NCBI RefSeq assembly: GCF_000002985.6
Contig: NC_003280.10
Location: 1,426,001-1,490,000, forward strand
Direction: 5' to 3'
Source: Caenorhabditis elegans
Lineage: Eukaryota; Nematoda; Chromadorea; Rhabditida; Rhabditidae
DNA: 64,000 nucleotides
The position numbers were made by a program, and so were the translations under genes. The notes under the pieces are model-generated. The model did no database searches and was not told the DNA's origin. It saw nothing but the letters and a program-made list of their open reading frames with translations. This document shows positions 12,510 through 22,763 of this stretch, piece by piece (position 1 is the stretch's first letter; each line of letters begins with the position of its first letter).

Positions 12510-13603
12510 ATGAAGTTCCTGACATCAATTCTCGGCTCTGAACGTGAGTTTTACCTTAAAAACCCCAAAAATCAGATTTTTCCATTTGGTCTGCTACACT
12601 ACAAACTACAAGGTTCGATTTAGCAGACCAATAGGATTGTGAAGAGATTTGGTCTGCTAGACTACAAACTACACAATTCGATTTAGCAGACCATTATCGG
12701 GAAAATCCTATTAAAACATGCATTTTCGCAATTTTTATTTAATTTTTATACTTAATCTTAATTTTAAGTGCAAAATTGATAGTTTTAAATGATTTTTTCC
12801 ATTTTTTTTTGCTAAAATTCGTATAAAAATCGGTCCTTTCTTTGAAATTTAGTCGATTTTCGCTCAAATTAAATGATTTTAGACTTTTAACTAAGTTAAA
12901 AACACCTTAAAATCACTAAAACTAACATTTTCCAAATAACCGGACTTTAATATCAATGAAAAACCGCCAGAAAACTCGAAATTCAGTGGGTCTGCCAGGC
13001 TACAAACTACAAAGAATATTTAGCAGACCAGAGCGTTTTTCATTGAAAAATAGGCAATTTTCGCTTAAAATAAAGCTTTTTTGACCTAAATTTCTTCAAA
13101 ATTACCCTTTTTCAGGTGATCGTGCAGCCAAAAAGCGTCGAAGTCTCGAAGTGAACCTGCACCGCCTCGAAGAGAAGGCTTTCCTCTTGGAAATGGAGCT
13201 CGAAGAGACCAGAAGACAAAAAGTTGGCTATTTTCGAGCGTTTAAGCATGATTAATTCAATTTTTTCAGGAAAAAGTGATCAAAGAGCTCCGCAACGGGC
13301 TCCCAGTTCGCCACGTGTCAACAGTCAGCGTCTCGTCGACCGATATGTCCTTCAACACGGATTCCTCGAATGTATGCACCTTTTTAAATCGATTTTCGCA
13401 TTAAAAACGTTATTTTTCAGGTCACCGATCATTATTGTGGACTTCCGATCGATTCGAGCACGCCGAAGGAGACCTCTAAGAGAGATTTTCAGCAAAAACA
13501 CGAGCAATATGCCGAAGAAGAGGGGGAGCGTGCAAAATGGCAAAGCTCTGCGAAACTCGGCGAGAAATCGGAAAAATCAGAGAAATCTATCGAAAAGTAC
13601 TAA
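12510..13603 (+). CDS. Small coiled-coil protein, 141 aa, family unknown
   Basis: Four exons join in frame: 12510-12543, 13116-13222, 13270-13371 and 13421-13603, with GT/AG at every junction. The product starts MKFLTSILGS. Its first half is a charged helix rich in Lys, Arg, Glu and Leu (about residues 12-55, e.g. LHRLEEKAFLLEMELEETRR), likely a coiled coil. The middle is Ser/Thr-rich and the tail is a charged run with repeated EKS. I see no signal peptide or membrane segment and do not recognise the family. Intron 1 carries three copies of the palindromic repeat and four more follow the stop. It is divergently oriented to nol-6. Confidence 0.8.
12584..13031. repeat. Palindromic repeat copies in intron 1 of the coiled-coil gene
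   Basis: Three copies near 12584-12629, 12649-12693 and 12989-13031 read ACTACAAACTACA on the coding strand, the same sense relative to transcription as most nol-6 copies. The stretch 12690-12780 is the reverse complement of the spacer in the 7.4-8.5 kb higher-order repeat. Confidence 0.85.
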
Positions 13604-13735
13604 TTTGATCTACTAATTTTTATTCGCACTTTTAATTTTCTTGTCAAATTTGTGTAAAAAGCGATTTTCAGAGTAATGAAGGCTTACAGATGACTACAAA
13701 CTACATTTTTCGTGGAGTTGCAATGCAGAAGATAT

Positions 13736-13969
13736 GGGTCTGCTAGGCTACAAACTACAAAATGATGTTTAGCAGACCAATCCAATTTCTGATAAATTTT
13801 GGTCTGCTAGACTACAAACTACAAAAAAAACATTAGCAGACCAACGAATTTCTAAAAATTTGGGTCTGCTAGACTACAAACTACAAAAAATATTTAACAG
13901 TCCCAACCAGTTTCTAATAAAATTTGGTCTGCTAGACTACAAACTACAAAATGATATTTAGCAGACCAC
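13736..13969. repeat. Four palindromic repeat copies downstream of the coiled-coil gene
   Basis: Copies near 13736, 13799, 13863 and 13926 have a regular period of about 63 bp with the spacer TTTCTAATAAATTT or similar. One copy has a damaged right terminus (AACAGTCCC). They lie between the stop at 13603 and the convergent PF03407 gene, which has no coding sequence here. Confidence 0.85.
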
Positions 13970-14065
13970 TGCTGCTTTTTTGGCATTTTTCCACATAAAT
14001 TTGGCAAAATCATGATTTTTAATAGAAATAAAACATTGTGGGACTTTAAAAACGATTTTAATAAA

Positions 14066-16868
14066 TTAAATAATATGATAATGCGCCTTTAAATACACTT
14101 TCCGCCGTCCTGGATCCACATTGAATAGGTGTCTCAAAAAGAAGACGCCTGAGCCGAACCAGTTCTCTTCCAGGGACCAATCCTGGCGAATTAGGGATTG
14201 AAAGCTTGTTTTGATGGTTTCTCTGAAAGTCGTAACTTTTTTTTTTCGGTGGAGAATAGTAAAACTAGCATAACTCTGAAACTAGAAGGTTTGGCAGACA
14301 ATTGTCGACTGCAAATATGTACAGAATAATATTAGCTACAATTTGCCAGTTGACAAGTTTTGCTAAGCTCAACCCAGAAAATAGTTATGGCAACCGACGT
14401 CTCACGGGCCAAGAACGCCAAAAATGGCCCGCAAGGTGTCGGCCGTCGTAACTTTTTTCTGGGTTGAGCTAGAACAAAGTTGTCAACTTACAACTTGTAG
14501 CTAATATTAATCTGTAGTCTGTACATTTTTGCAGTTAACAATTTTTCGATAAAACTTTTAGTTTTCAGGATATAGCACTTTTACCTCAACTCCCTCACAG
14601 CTTTCTCGTTACAAGTTCCATTTTCAAATGTAAAAACCAAGTTTTGCCGTTTCAAAACATCCATCTTCGAGTCTCCATCTTTCCGACCACCATCAATTTG
14701 TATTAAAACCGGAACCATCTCACGTGGACTCTCGAAATAGTTAAATGAAGACGATATGGAATGTGGCAGGAATTTGCATTTATATCCCTGATGACTGCAT
14801 AAATAACTCATGATTGTTGAGTCGGGGCTTTGAAATGTCAGCATAAATGAGATTACCTGGAAAATTTGAATATTTCAGAAAAAAAACGGGGACTTTTTTG
14901 CTTGAAAATCGAGGTTTTAAGTGGTTTAGAAAAATTATAAAAATATGGGTATGCTAGACTACAAACTACAAAACATATTTAGCAGACCAAAGTTTAGAAA
15001 AAAAGTTTTTGCTATCAAAAATTCAAGTTTTCAAATTTTCTCATTGGAGCGTATTTGCACAGCGTGGTTTGCGGAAAATTCAAAAATTTTGTTACCTGTT
15101 GAAAAAACTGATAGGACACAGGACCCCCTCTGACAAAAAACGTGGCACCACACGCCAAATCCTTATTCCGGAAGTAATATGGAGTTTCGTTACCGATGGT
15201 GTCCAGGATTAGGTTGTAATTTCCATATCGAGACTCGAGTTCCAACTGGTCAAAGCTTCCGGTCCAGAGGGTGTCCTAAAGTTATTTGGGAGTGCTGATG
15301 AGATCACGGAGCCTACCATACCTACAGTGCCTACCGTGCCTACCGTACCTATAGTGCCTACCATGCCTACCGTACCTACAGTGCCTACCGTACCTACAGT
15401 GCCTACATTGCCTACAGTGCCTACAATACCTACAGTGCCTACAGTGCCTACAATGCCTACAGTGCCTACAGTGCCTACAGTGCCTACAGTGCCTATAGTG
15501 CCTGCCATGCATATCGTACCTACATTGCCTACCGTATCTATAGTGCCTACCATGCCTACCGTACCTACAGTGCCTACCCTACCTACCGTACCTACCGTAC
15601 CTACCGTACCTATAGTGCCTATAGTGCCTATAGTGCCTACCGTATCAATAGTGCCTACCATACCTACCGCGCTTATCGTGCCTACAGTTCCTACTTACTC
15701 ACCTGCTTACCAGGCTATTTGTTTACCTGCTTAACTACAGTACCAACCGTGCCTACCTTGCCTAACATACCTGAGTGCTTGCGTGTCTACCTACTTCTTA
15801 CCTACAGTACCTGCGTGCCTCATTGCCTACCTGCCTATCTACCTTCAACCCAAATTTATGTATCTTGGTAGTAAATCAAATCAAAAATATTTGCGATGCG
15901 CCCAACATTTTCTGGGTTTGACCACCCACTATAAACTTTCGCAAATAGGTAGATACAAGGCAGATAGGCAAGCCTTGTAGGCAGGCACAACATGCCTACC
16001 TGATGCATGGACCAAAAGTCTATTCCACGAAAAGCCAGGCTAGCACATATCTGTGCATGAACTAGCAGGACGAGTGAATATGATAAATATCCACGTGGAT
16101 CCGGTAATGAGCTTATCGATTTTTTGTGGCCTGTCAGGTCAAATAGAAGGTTCGGGATGTTTGGATGCTTCTGCTTCAGCACTGAATGGGAGTTCGGGTC
16201 AAATGAGATTGCTACCAGTCGGGATAAAGAATTGGGGATGAACTGTAGATTGCAAACGTGGTTTAGGACAACGTCCACGTTGGTAGAGTCGTACTGAAAT
16301 TTTATTTAGACTACAAACTACAAACCACAAACTACAAACTACAAACTACAAACCAAAAAAAAAACAAACTGAAAGCTAATAACAACAAAAAATCAGTCTT
16401 ACTCATACCTTACAACCTACACTATATGCACTATTAACTATAAACTACAAACTACAAGCTACAATCTTATAACATAAAACTACAAACTACAAACTATAAA
16501 CTATAAACTATAAACTACAAACTATACACTACAAACTACACACACTTACTAATATTAGATATGGAGCTTTTGGCATTTTTCGAAGACTATTTGCAAACTC
16601 GTCGAATTCCGTGTTATTATTGACAGCTTCAAATGTGAGCTGAAAATTTGAAAATATATAGGATGAGTTTATGAAAAATTACCTTATTTGATATACCATT
16701 CAAGTTGTAAAGAAAATCCTTGCGCCGGTGAATTTGAGCGTCCTGGAAGACTTCCTGAAAGCTGACTGTTTTGGGGAAATTCCGGAAATCTTTTTGATAA
16801 AATTGATGTGCTGCCAAAGTTAAGCCGTAAAAGACATGGTGCAACAGTACTTCAATAAAAGAGTGTCT
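14066..16868 (-). CDS. PF03407 nucleotide-diphospho-sugar transferase family protein (5' end uncertain)
   Basis: Six exons join in frame: up to about 16868 through 16683, then 16550-16639, 16000-16293, 15096-15275, 14585-14856 and 14066-14222 (stop). About 345 residues are read. The family is expanded in nematodes and predicted to act as Golgi/ER glycosyltransferases. Signature stretches are STNVDVVLNHVCNLQF, RGIDFWSMHQ joined to DTLW, LILDTIGNE, CGATFFVRGG and SPDSTIMSYLC. No ATG is visible in the first exon: the frame stays open to an in-frame stop at 16920-16922. The extra part, partly encoded by a (TA)n microsatellite, would read hydrophobic (YLLLYFCCLYIYIYIY), where the family's N-terminal anchor should be. 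A missing first exon or 5' decay is possible. Confidence 0.85.
14263..14577. mobile_element. Foldback element in the last intron of the PF03407 gene
   Basis: Two arms of about 140-150 bp are inverted and imperfect. The left arm holds TAACTCTGAAACTAG, TGTACAG and CTAAGCTCAACCCAGAAAA; the right arm holds the complements ending GTTTTCAGGATATAGC. The loop is about 35 bp. No coding capacity; MITE-like. Confidence 0.7.
15310..15735. repeat. Intronic 9-bp minisatellite GCCTACAGT/GCCTACCGT
   Basis: About 45 tandem copies of a degenerate 9-mer (GCCTACAGT, GCCTACCGT, ACCTATAGT) lie in the 723-bp PF03407 intron 15276-15999. Because 9 is a multiple of 3 it yields long open frames on both strands (VGT and PTV repeats), but the flanking exons show it is spliced out. 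Weaker copies continue to about 15850. Confidence 0.88.
16300..16550. repeat. Heptamer array (ACAAACT)n
   Basis: Runs of ACTACAAACTACAAA and variants (ACTATAAACT, ACCACAAACT) fill the PF03407 intron between the exons 16000-16293 and 16550-16639. The motif equals the core of the palindromic repeat family at 4-15 kb, but the GGTCTGCTA termini are absent. Confidence 0.8.
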
Positions 16869-17941
16869 ATATTTATATATATATATATATAGACAACAAA
16901 AGTATAAAAGTAAGTAATTCTAATATTACCGCAAAACATTCTATGAATTCAATGTTCCAAAAATTCAATATTTAAAAGAGTAGGCTTGGGCTATGACATA
17001 CATTTTCCAGCGTATCTTGATAAAAGGAAAACAATAAAAATGGAACGTTCTAGGGAACTCGCAGCATTTTAGATTGAACAAAACAGACAACTGTAACTAT
17101 ACTGTATATACTACTTAAACTGTATATACTGTATGTATATAACTATACTGTATAAATAACTGTAAGTATTTTATTTCCCCGTTATTCTGTTCTGTTCAAC
17201 GATATTTAAAAGATTAACTTTATATAAAAGTGAACAAATTCTCTTCTGTACGCCTAAATCAGACCCAACTTACCAAAAAGCGTATTCCAAAAAAATAGCA
17301 AAACAATGTATAGACAATAAAGATGTAAAAGTATTGTATATTAATGTTACGGCATAACATCTTTTTATTAAAATTTCATATAAATCTATGTATATATGCA
17401 AAACTATATTAATGTGTAATGTGTAACATGACATAGATTCACGGGGGCTTATCTTGATTGAATTTACTATGCGCAGGTGAATAAGGAGGAACGTTCCAAA
17501 TTAAAAATACGCGAAACGGGCAAGACTTGGAAAAAGTAAAGTTGAAAAATGCCAAATTTTTTATTTTGATGCACCATGTCATGGCCTAACTTGGGCCGCC
17601 CATATCTCAATTCTCTAGAGTTTTATCAAAAAATTGTCAACTGGTAATCTGCTTCCTGTTGGTTTTTTCTATAGTTTGATAGTAACAACTATAAAACATC
17701 TTCCAAATGGAGTAATATATGAGTTGTCCAAGTTGACTAGTACCAATTATCGATGCAGCATGTCTTAAAACTCATGTGTCTCAATTGTCATTGGTTCTTT
17801 TAAAAAATTGTCAACTGAGACAATGTTTGCTATCACTTTTTCTATAAATCTGTATTTAAAACATTCCAAAATCTTCGAAACTTACTGGAATACGCACTAT
17901 CAAAGTAGAAATGCAACACTTACAGAGGCTTTATTAAAGTA
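16869..17941. other. Intergenic, AT-rich, no gene seen
   Basis: It starts with a (TA)n run at about 16871-16890 and has short repeats of ACTGTATAT near 17100-17160. An internal pair of ATTGTCAACTG motifs (about 17634 and 17808) suggests a decayed repeat. No supported exon. Confidence 0.6.
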
Positions 17942-19060
17942 TCACAGTTTAAAAATTAACTGAACAATTGTCATTAAGTAAAAGCCCAAAATAGTTTTAT
18001 AGCCCGAATCCCGATTGACCAGCTCATCATACTTGTACAATGGCTCTGGAATATCCGGTTTATTACTATCGCAAAGCCCGGTGGCCTGATCGCAAGTGGT
18101 GTTGGGCGGACAAGCCGAGCAAGTAGGTCCCGATTCGTAGATGGTACCCCCCAATGTAATCACCACTGTAAAAATGATACTATTTACCGAAAATAGGTGC
18201 TCACAACTCACGTTCCCCAATAATGACACACGATTTTAACATTGTACGTTTTATGTTCCTCATCCCAGGCACACACTTTCACCCCACATCCGATGTCCCC
18301 GACGCCGGCCCAAGCCATTTGTATCGAATGCCCGACGCCAGATTCATAAAGCTCCATGCTCATTACATCCGTGTTCCATCCCCTAACATTGAACTCCGTG
18401 TTCCAGTTTTTTTGAGAACTTTTGAGGATTTGTATCCAAAATGATTTACATCTTCTGACGCATTGAAGATCATTCCTCCCCACATATTTTCTCCATAAAT
18501 GTTCGGTTCCAAATGACGTGAAGGACATGTGTTCACGTAGTTTTGAGCCGAAGTTGCAACTGTCGAATTCCATTTCTATAATGTTAGCTGCTTGGAAATG
18601 TTGCCACTTTTTTCAAAGCCTAGGTGCTAGGGCTTGCATGCAAGGCAGGCGCGGTTACAGGGCCTGACGCTGGAGACTTGCCTGCCTCAGGTCTTTCACC
18701 TCATTTCTGCATTATGACAAGAAGCCAAAGGCTTGGTGTTAACACCACATAGTGCGAAATGCGGTTTTTTTGACGCGGCCGACACTTTCCGGTTTCGCGC
18801 CGCACTATACAGGAGGGAAGGCTCGCGGTATGAGGCAGGCGTTTTAGCGCCTGCATGGAATCCCAACTAGCCCTATTCTCTAATCATTTTCAGCATGTTC
18901 TTTCCAGGTGCCTTCAAGATACCCTTAGCCACATAGGTTCCCTTAGCAATTGAAGATCGAAATTCATTGTGTGCATCGAGAGTTTGTTTTACTCCGGATT
19001 TATTAAATTGAGCATTGATCGGGTGGAAGATGAAGCCAAAGAGCAGGAAAGCTTTCGAAA
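17942..19060 (-). pseudogene. SCP-like (CAP family) pseudogene, inverted partner of the intact gene
   Basis: Three blocks match the plus-strand SCP-like gene at 19225-20075: an exon 1-like block 18895-19051, an exon 2-like block about 18208-18576, and an exon 3-like block 17942-18165. Several defects are visible. The start ATG is replaced (FSKAFLLFGF instead of MKIIFLLFGF). The exon 1 donor GT is gone (GAAAATGATTAG). A 7-base T/A run at about 18407-18413 marks a frame change between YKSSKVLK and NWNTEFNV. The last junction is also out of frame by one base. The C-terminal block ESGPTCSACPPNTTCDQATG is nearly intact, so decay is recent or the region is gene-converted. A foldback insert occupies the former first intron. 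Confidence 0.82.
18625..18870. mobile_element. GC-richer foldback insert inside the SCP-like pseudogene
   Basis: Inverted motifs GCATGCAAGGCAGGCGC near 18636 and GCGCCTGCATGG near 18843, with further CTGCCTCAGG/TGAGGCAGGC pairs inside, mark a palindromic element of about 240 bp. It is clearly more GC-rich than the flanks. No coding capacity. Confidence 0.65.
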
Positions 19061-19224
19061 AAATTTCGAAAATGTTTGAAATGTTTAAAATGAGCCAAAA
19101 TATAAGTAAAGTTCCCGTGACCCTAAAACAATTATTGTCAAAATTTAACATATTTTTGTGTACCACTTAAAGTCCCGTAACCTTCAAATCAAACATTCCT
19201 TCATTGCTCATTAATTTCATAACA

Positions 19225-20075
19225 ATGAAAATTATTTTCCTGCTCTTTGGCTTCATCTTCCATCCGAACAATGCTCAATTTGATAAATCCGGAGTACAAC
19301 AAACTCTCGATGCACACAATGAATTCCGGTCTTCAATTGCTAAGGGAACCTATGTGACGAAGGGTCTCTTACATGCACCGGCAACTAACATAATGAAAAT
19401 GGTAAGGGCACATACTGAAATACTACAAACTACAAACAACAAACACAATACAATCTAATCTTACAGAAGTGGAATGTCACAATAGCAACAGCAGCTCAAA
19501 ACCATGCGAACAAATGTCCAAAGGGTCACGACGGTCCTTTAGAGGGAGTTTCTGGAGAATGTATGTGGTCAGGACATATCAATGCATCAAAAGGTGTGAA
19601 TCATCTCGGAGCCGTAGCTGCAAAGGCATGGAGCTCCGAGTACACTAAGAAGGGATGGGAGACGGACGTAATGAGCGACGAATTTTTCAATAGTGGCGTC
19701 GGGCATGCTATAATAATGACTTGGTACTCGCAAGTCAATGTCGGGTGTGGCGTGAAGCTTTGTCAGAAGGAGGGTGATTATCAGTTGGCTATAGTCGTTT
19801 GTAAGTATTGGGGGTGAGTGTTTTCCCTTTCTGTGCACTATGAAAAACTATCTTACAGCGAAGGACAGGGTAACGGTAAGATTATGTACGAATCGGGACC
19901 AACTTGCTCGGCTTGTCCGCCCAACACCACTTGCGATCAGGCCACCGGGCTTTGTGATAGCAAGATTCCGGATATTCCGGAACCGATCTACAAGTATGAT
20001 GAGCTGGTCAATAGTAAGCCGGCCTACACGGTGGTTATGGGCTTTTTCTTGATGATAATTGTTCAGCTAATCTGA
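19225..20075 (+). CDS. SCP-like extracellular protein (CAP superfamily), 246 aa
   Basis: Three exons, 19225-19401, 19467-19813 and 19859-20075, join in frame with GT/AG ends. The product has an N-terminal signal peptide (cleavage probably after residue 17, NNA/QF) and a CAP/SCP domain. CAP features are the HNEFRSSIA motif, CMWSGH, GVGHAIIMTW and GCGVKLC, then a cysteine cluster SGPTCSACPPNTTC. It ends with a hydrophobic tail (VVMGFFLMIIVQLI), suggesting a GPI or membrane anchor after the cysteine-rich tail. It is likely secreted or on the cell surface. A close but broken copy lies head to head on the other strand; starts are about 170 bp apart. Confidence 0.9.
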
Positions 20076-20089
20076 AGATACAGTATTTT

Positions 20090-20095
20090 AATAAA
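20090..20095 (+). terminator. Poly(A) signal AATAAA of the SCP-like gene
   Basis: AATAAA lies 15 bp after the stop codon, a normal distance for a worm gene. Confidence 0.75.
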
Positions 20096-20144
20096 GTTTC
20101 TAAATGTATTTGGCGTTCTCCATTAGTTTTGCTCTTTTATAAAA

Positions 20145-20520
20145 TTTGCCGAATTCGTGAAAATTTTCAATTCCGGAAACTGGCCGATTTGCCGGAATTT
20201 TTTAATTCCGGAAATTGGCCAATTCGCTGGATATTTTCAATTCTCGAAATTTGCCGATTTGCCGGAAATTTTCAATACTCGAAATTTGCCGATTTGCCGG
20301 AAATTTTCAATTCTCGAAATTTGCCGATTTGCCGGAAATGTTCAATTCTCGAAATTTGCCGATTTGCCGGAAATTTTCAATTCCTGAAATTTGCCGATTT
20401 GTCGGAAATTTTCAATTCCGGAATTTTGCCGATTTGCCGGAATTTTTTAATTCCGGAAATTGGCCAATTCGTCGGATATTTTCAATTGTGGAAATAGGCC
20501 AATTTGCCGGAAATTTATAA
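20145..20520. repeat. Minisatellite, about 35-bp unit
   Basis: About ten units of GCCGATTTGCCGGAAATTTT plus CAATTCTCGAA follow the SCP-like gene. Open frames over it (NLPICRKFSIL and similar) come from the repeat. Confidence 0.88.
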
Positions 20521-21073
20521 ATTTTAAAAACAGAGATATAATTATGATAGTTTTTGTTTTAAATTTAAAGCCAGTTGAATAAGAAATTTGGAAACTGAGT
20601 AGTGACTTACTATAGCCAATTTTTCTAAAATTTTGAACATAATTTCCAAAAAAAATGTTTTCTCAGTTTTTTATTTTACCAACCCGTATAGAATATTTAG
20701 TAAAATCACTCACCTCAATCCAGGATCCAAGTTCTTTAACAAACATTTCAATGATGAGTAGCTAATTGGTTTTGTTTTGAATTCGACATAGAATATAGGT
20801 GAGGCAAAATAAATGACGACTGAATTGTCCACTGCCCCGTTTACAACATTATCTATTTTCATGCGCTAAATGGAGCGTTCGCGGGGTGGCCTTATTGGCA
20901 CTCACTACTATACATTAATACTTTGATGTTCATAACAACCGATTTTTAATCAATAACCGTGAATTTTGACCATTCGACTGTTCTGATGGTAGTCACAGTA
21001 GGGAAGCATTTTCAGACTTATATTTAGGTAGAACTGACAGAATTTGTATCTTTTCCTATAACAAAGCTACCGA
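20521..21073. other. Unique flank between minisatellite and giant inverted repeat
   Basis: No complete gene. One minus-strand segment, about 20713-20755, ends in GAG followed by a good 5' splice site (GTGAGT) and could be an isolated exon (LGSWIE at its end). I cannot connect it to anything; the inverted repeat may have interrupted or replaced the rest. Confidence 0.45.
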
Positions 21074-22429
21074 TGTCTCCCCCTTCTTCCCTTCTTCCCA
21101 GAGACCCACAACGCCCCCTCCGGCAGCCCTCTATAGGAGACGATCTGTAATGGTCTCACTCTTGTCTGTGTCTCTGCCTCTATCACGCTTTCTCTTTCTT
21201 TGCTCAGGGGAAACGCCGGGTCTCCGTTCATCCAACCTCCTAATTGTTTTTCTGTCATTCACTCCTTTTTGCTTATACCCCCTTCTTGTGAGTACATCCC
21301 ACCCTGTAGATGTGCTCCTTGCTTGATAAACCAGGTCCGCAGTCCGATTTAGGGGCTCGTGTTCTGGAACAGTTAAGGAAACCATGCTCTGTTGTTGTTA
21401 GCTAGTTTCGCTACTAGCACTCCTTTTTTGACCTGAGTTGATCGTGTTTGAAGCGGATTTCCGATCTAAATTTTTATAAATTAAAAAAAAAACCATTTTT
21501 CCAACAAAAAAACTTCCAAAGAAAAGAGTTGAAATTCTTTGACTCTTCTCGACTTTTGCTCAATTTTCACTTATCTTCTAGAAGAAGTACGCTTTCCAAC
21601 TTTCCTTCTCTTTTTTCTCATCCCAATCCCTTCCCAAATCCCTGCACCTGTTATGTTACGCATGCTCCCCTTTGTGTTTGAACATGGATCGACGGATCGA
21701 ACGATGGATGGATTCTCTGGAACTGTTACTGGAACAGTCTCTCGTGCTTCGGACACTGCTACATCCCTCTCTCTTCCCCCCTCCCCCTCTTTGTTGGAAA
21801 GTTAGTACGAAACTTCTGAAATCAGAAGTTTCTCAATCATTTTCTCATTTAGTATCAAACTTCTAAAAACAGAAGTTCAACTTCTACAAACAGAAGTTTA
21901 AATATAACACCGCTAAGACAACTGTCTGAAACGGGAGATCGGAATTGAGGCTTAAACACATCATAAACCGTACTCAGAGGTAGCGAATAAAGGCTAATGA
22001 TCAACATCATGCTAGTACTTCTGTTCCTAACGAACAATGAGAACCGATGTTGGGCCCATACTGCGATAAGATCGGGCGGTTCTTGCTCTATGGAATACTT
22101 GGGTGATGATGTGCAGTTCTTACGGTGTAGAGCATCACATGAAGAAGCAACTCCTATTCTAAGCTATCGCCACCACCTGCATAATCACCAAGCAACAGCA
22201 AGGAGCAGCAAAAGGACGACCGAGAAAGTAAGATTTTTTTTTCAAAATTTTTAATTCAAAAATTATTCAAAAATTCGAAATTTAGTTCTCAAAAATCAAA
22301 GATTCCAAAATATTTGAATCTATTTTTTTTTTGCCAAACCCGAATTTTTCTTTTTAAAAAATCCTGAATAAAAATTTCTGAAAATTCAGGAATAAAAAAA
22401 AAGCCAACAGCTAAAGATTTTAGTGGATT

Positions 22430-22592
22430 CATTCATTCGGTCGGGTATTCCGGAATGGTTCCGGCCACAAAACTGTGTCTTACAAAACTGTGTTTTCCAC
22501 AATCATCACACGGTTTGGAAATGGACAAAACATCGTTTTGCAAGGCACGGTTTTGTGGGCGGTGCCAATCCGGAATACCCCGACCGAATGAA
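22430..22592. mobile_element. MITE-like palindrome nested in left arm
   Basis: Terminal inverted repeats ATTCATTCGGTCGGGTATTC and GAATACCCCGACCGAATGAA frame about 160 bp. Further inverted motifs (CACAAAACTGTG, CGGTTTTGTGGGC) lie inside. It sits between the splice sites at 22228 and 22763. Confidence 0.75.
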
Positions 22593-22763
22593 CCTCCCCC
22601 CGGCATTCTTCCCAGGAGACCCAAAAGGCCTTCTGATGAAGTGGGGGGAGAGCTGACCGCGTGCTCTCCTACTTCCCAGGAGCACACTTTTCGAATATGC
22701 GGCCCCATGTGAAGAACTTTCTTCTCAGAATCATTATTGCCGATAAAAGTGCTTTTTTTACAG

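Larger units (their letters stand above)
4008..14990. repeat. Dispersed palindromic repeat family GGTCTGCTA...TAGCAGACC
   Basis: The unit is about 45 bp: a 9-bp inverted terminus GGTCTGCTA/TAGCAGACC around a core holding ACTACAAACTACA or its complement. Several dozen full or half copies occur. Outside the tandem blocks listed separately they lie near 4008-4056, 4379-4420, 5179-5221, 5344-5387, 5690-5734, 6840-6990, 9002-9043, 10364-10398 and 14946-14990. In nol-6 and the coiled-coil gene most copies read ACTACAAACTACA on the coding strand. Copies near 10,364 and 10,752 are exceptions, as is the one at 14,946 in the PF03407 gene. Nearly all copies lie in introns or just beyond the coding end; I found none inside a reconstructed exon. 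Confidence 0.88.

Noticed and set aside
15209..15734. 150- and 135-codon VGT/PTV repeat ORFs
   Set aside because: They read a 9-bp minisatellite in an intron; only the C-terminal part of the minus ORF overlaps a real exon, in another frame.
21131..21385. 84-codon ORF in the arm, also at 35919-36173, as a gene
   Set aside because: It has an ATG but no recognisable domain, and nothing but arm duplication supports it; left as a note in the arm entry.
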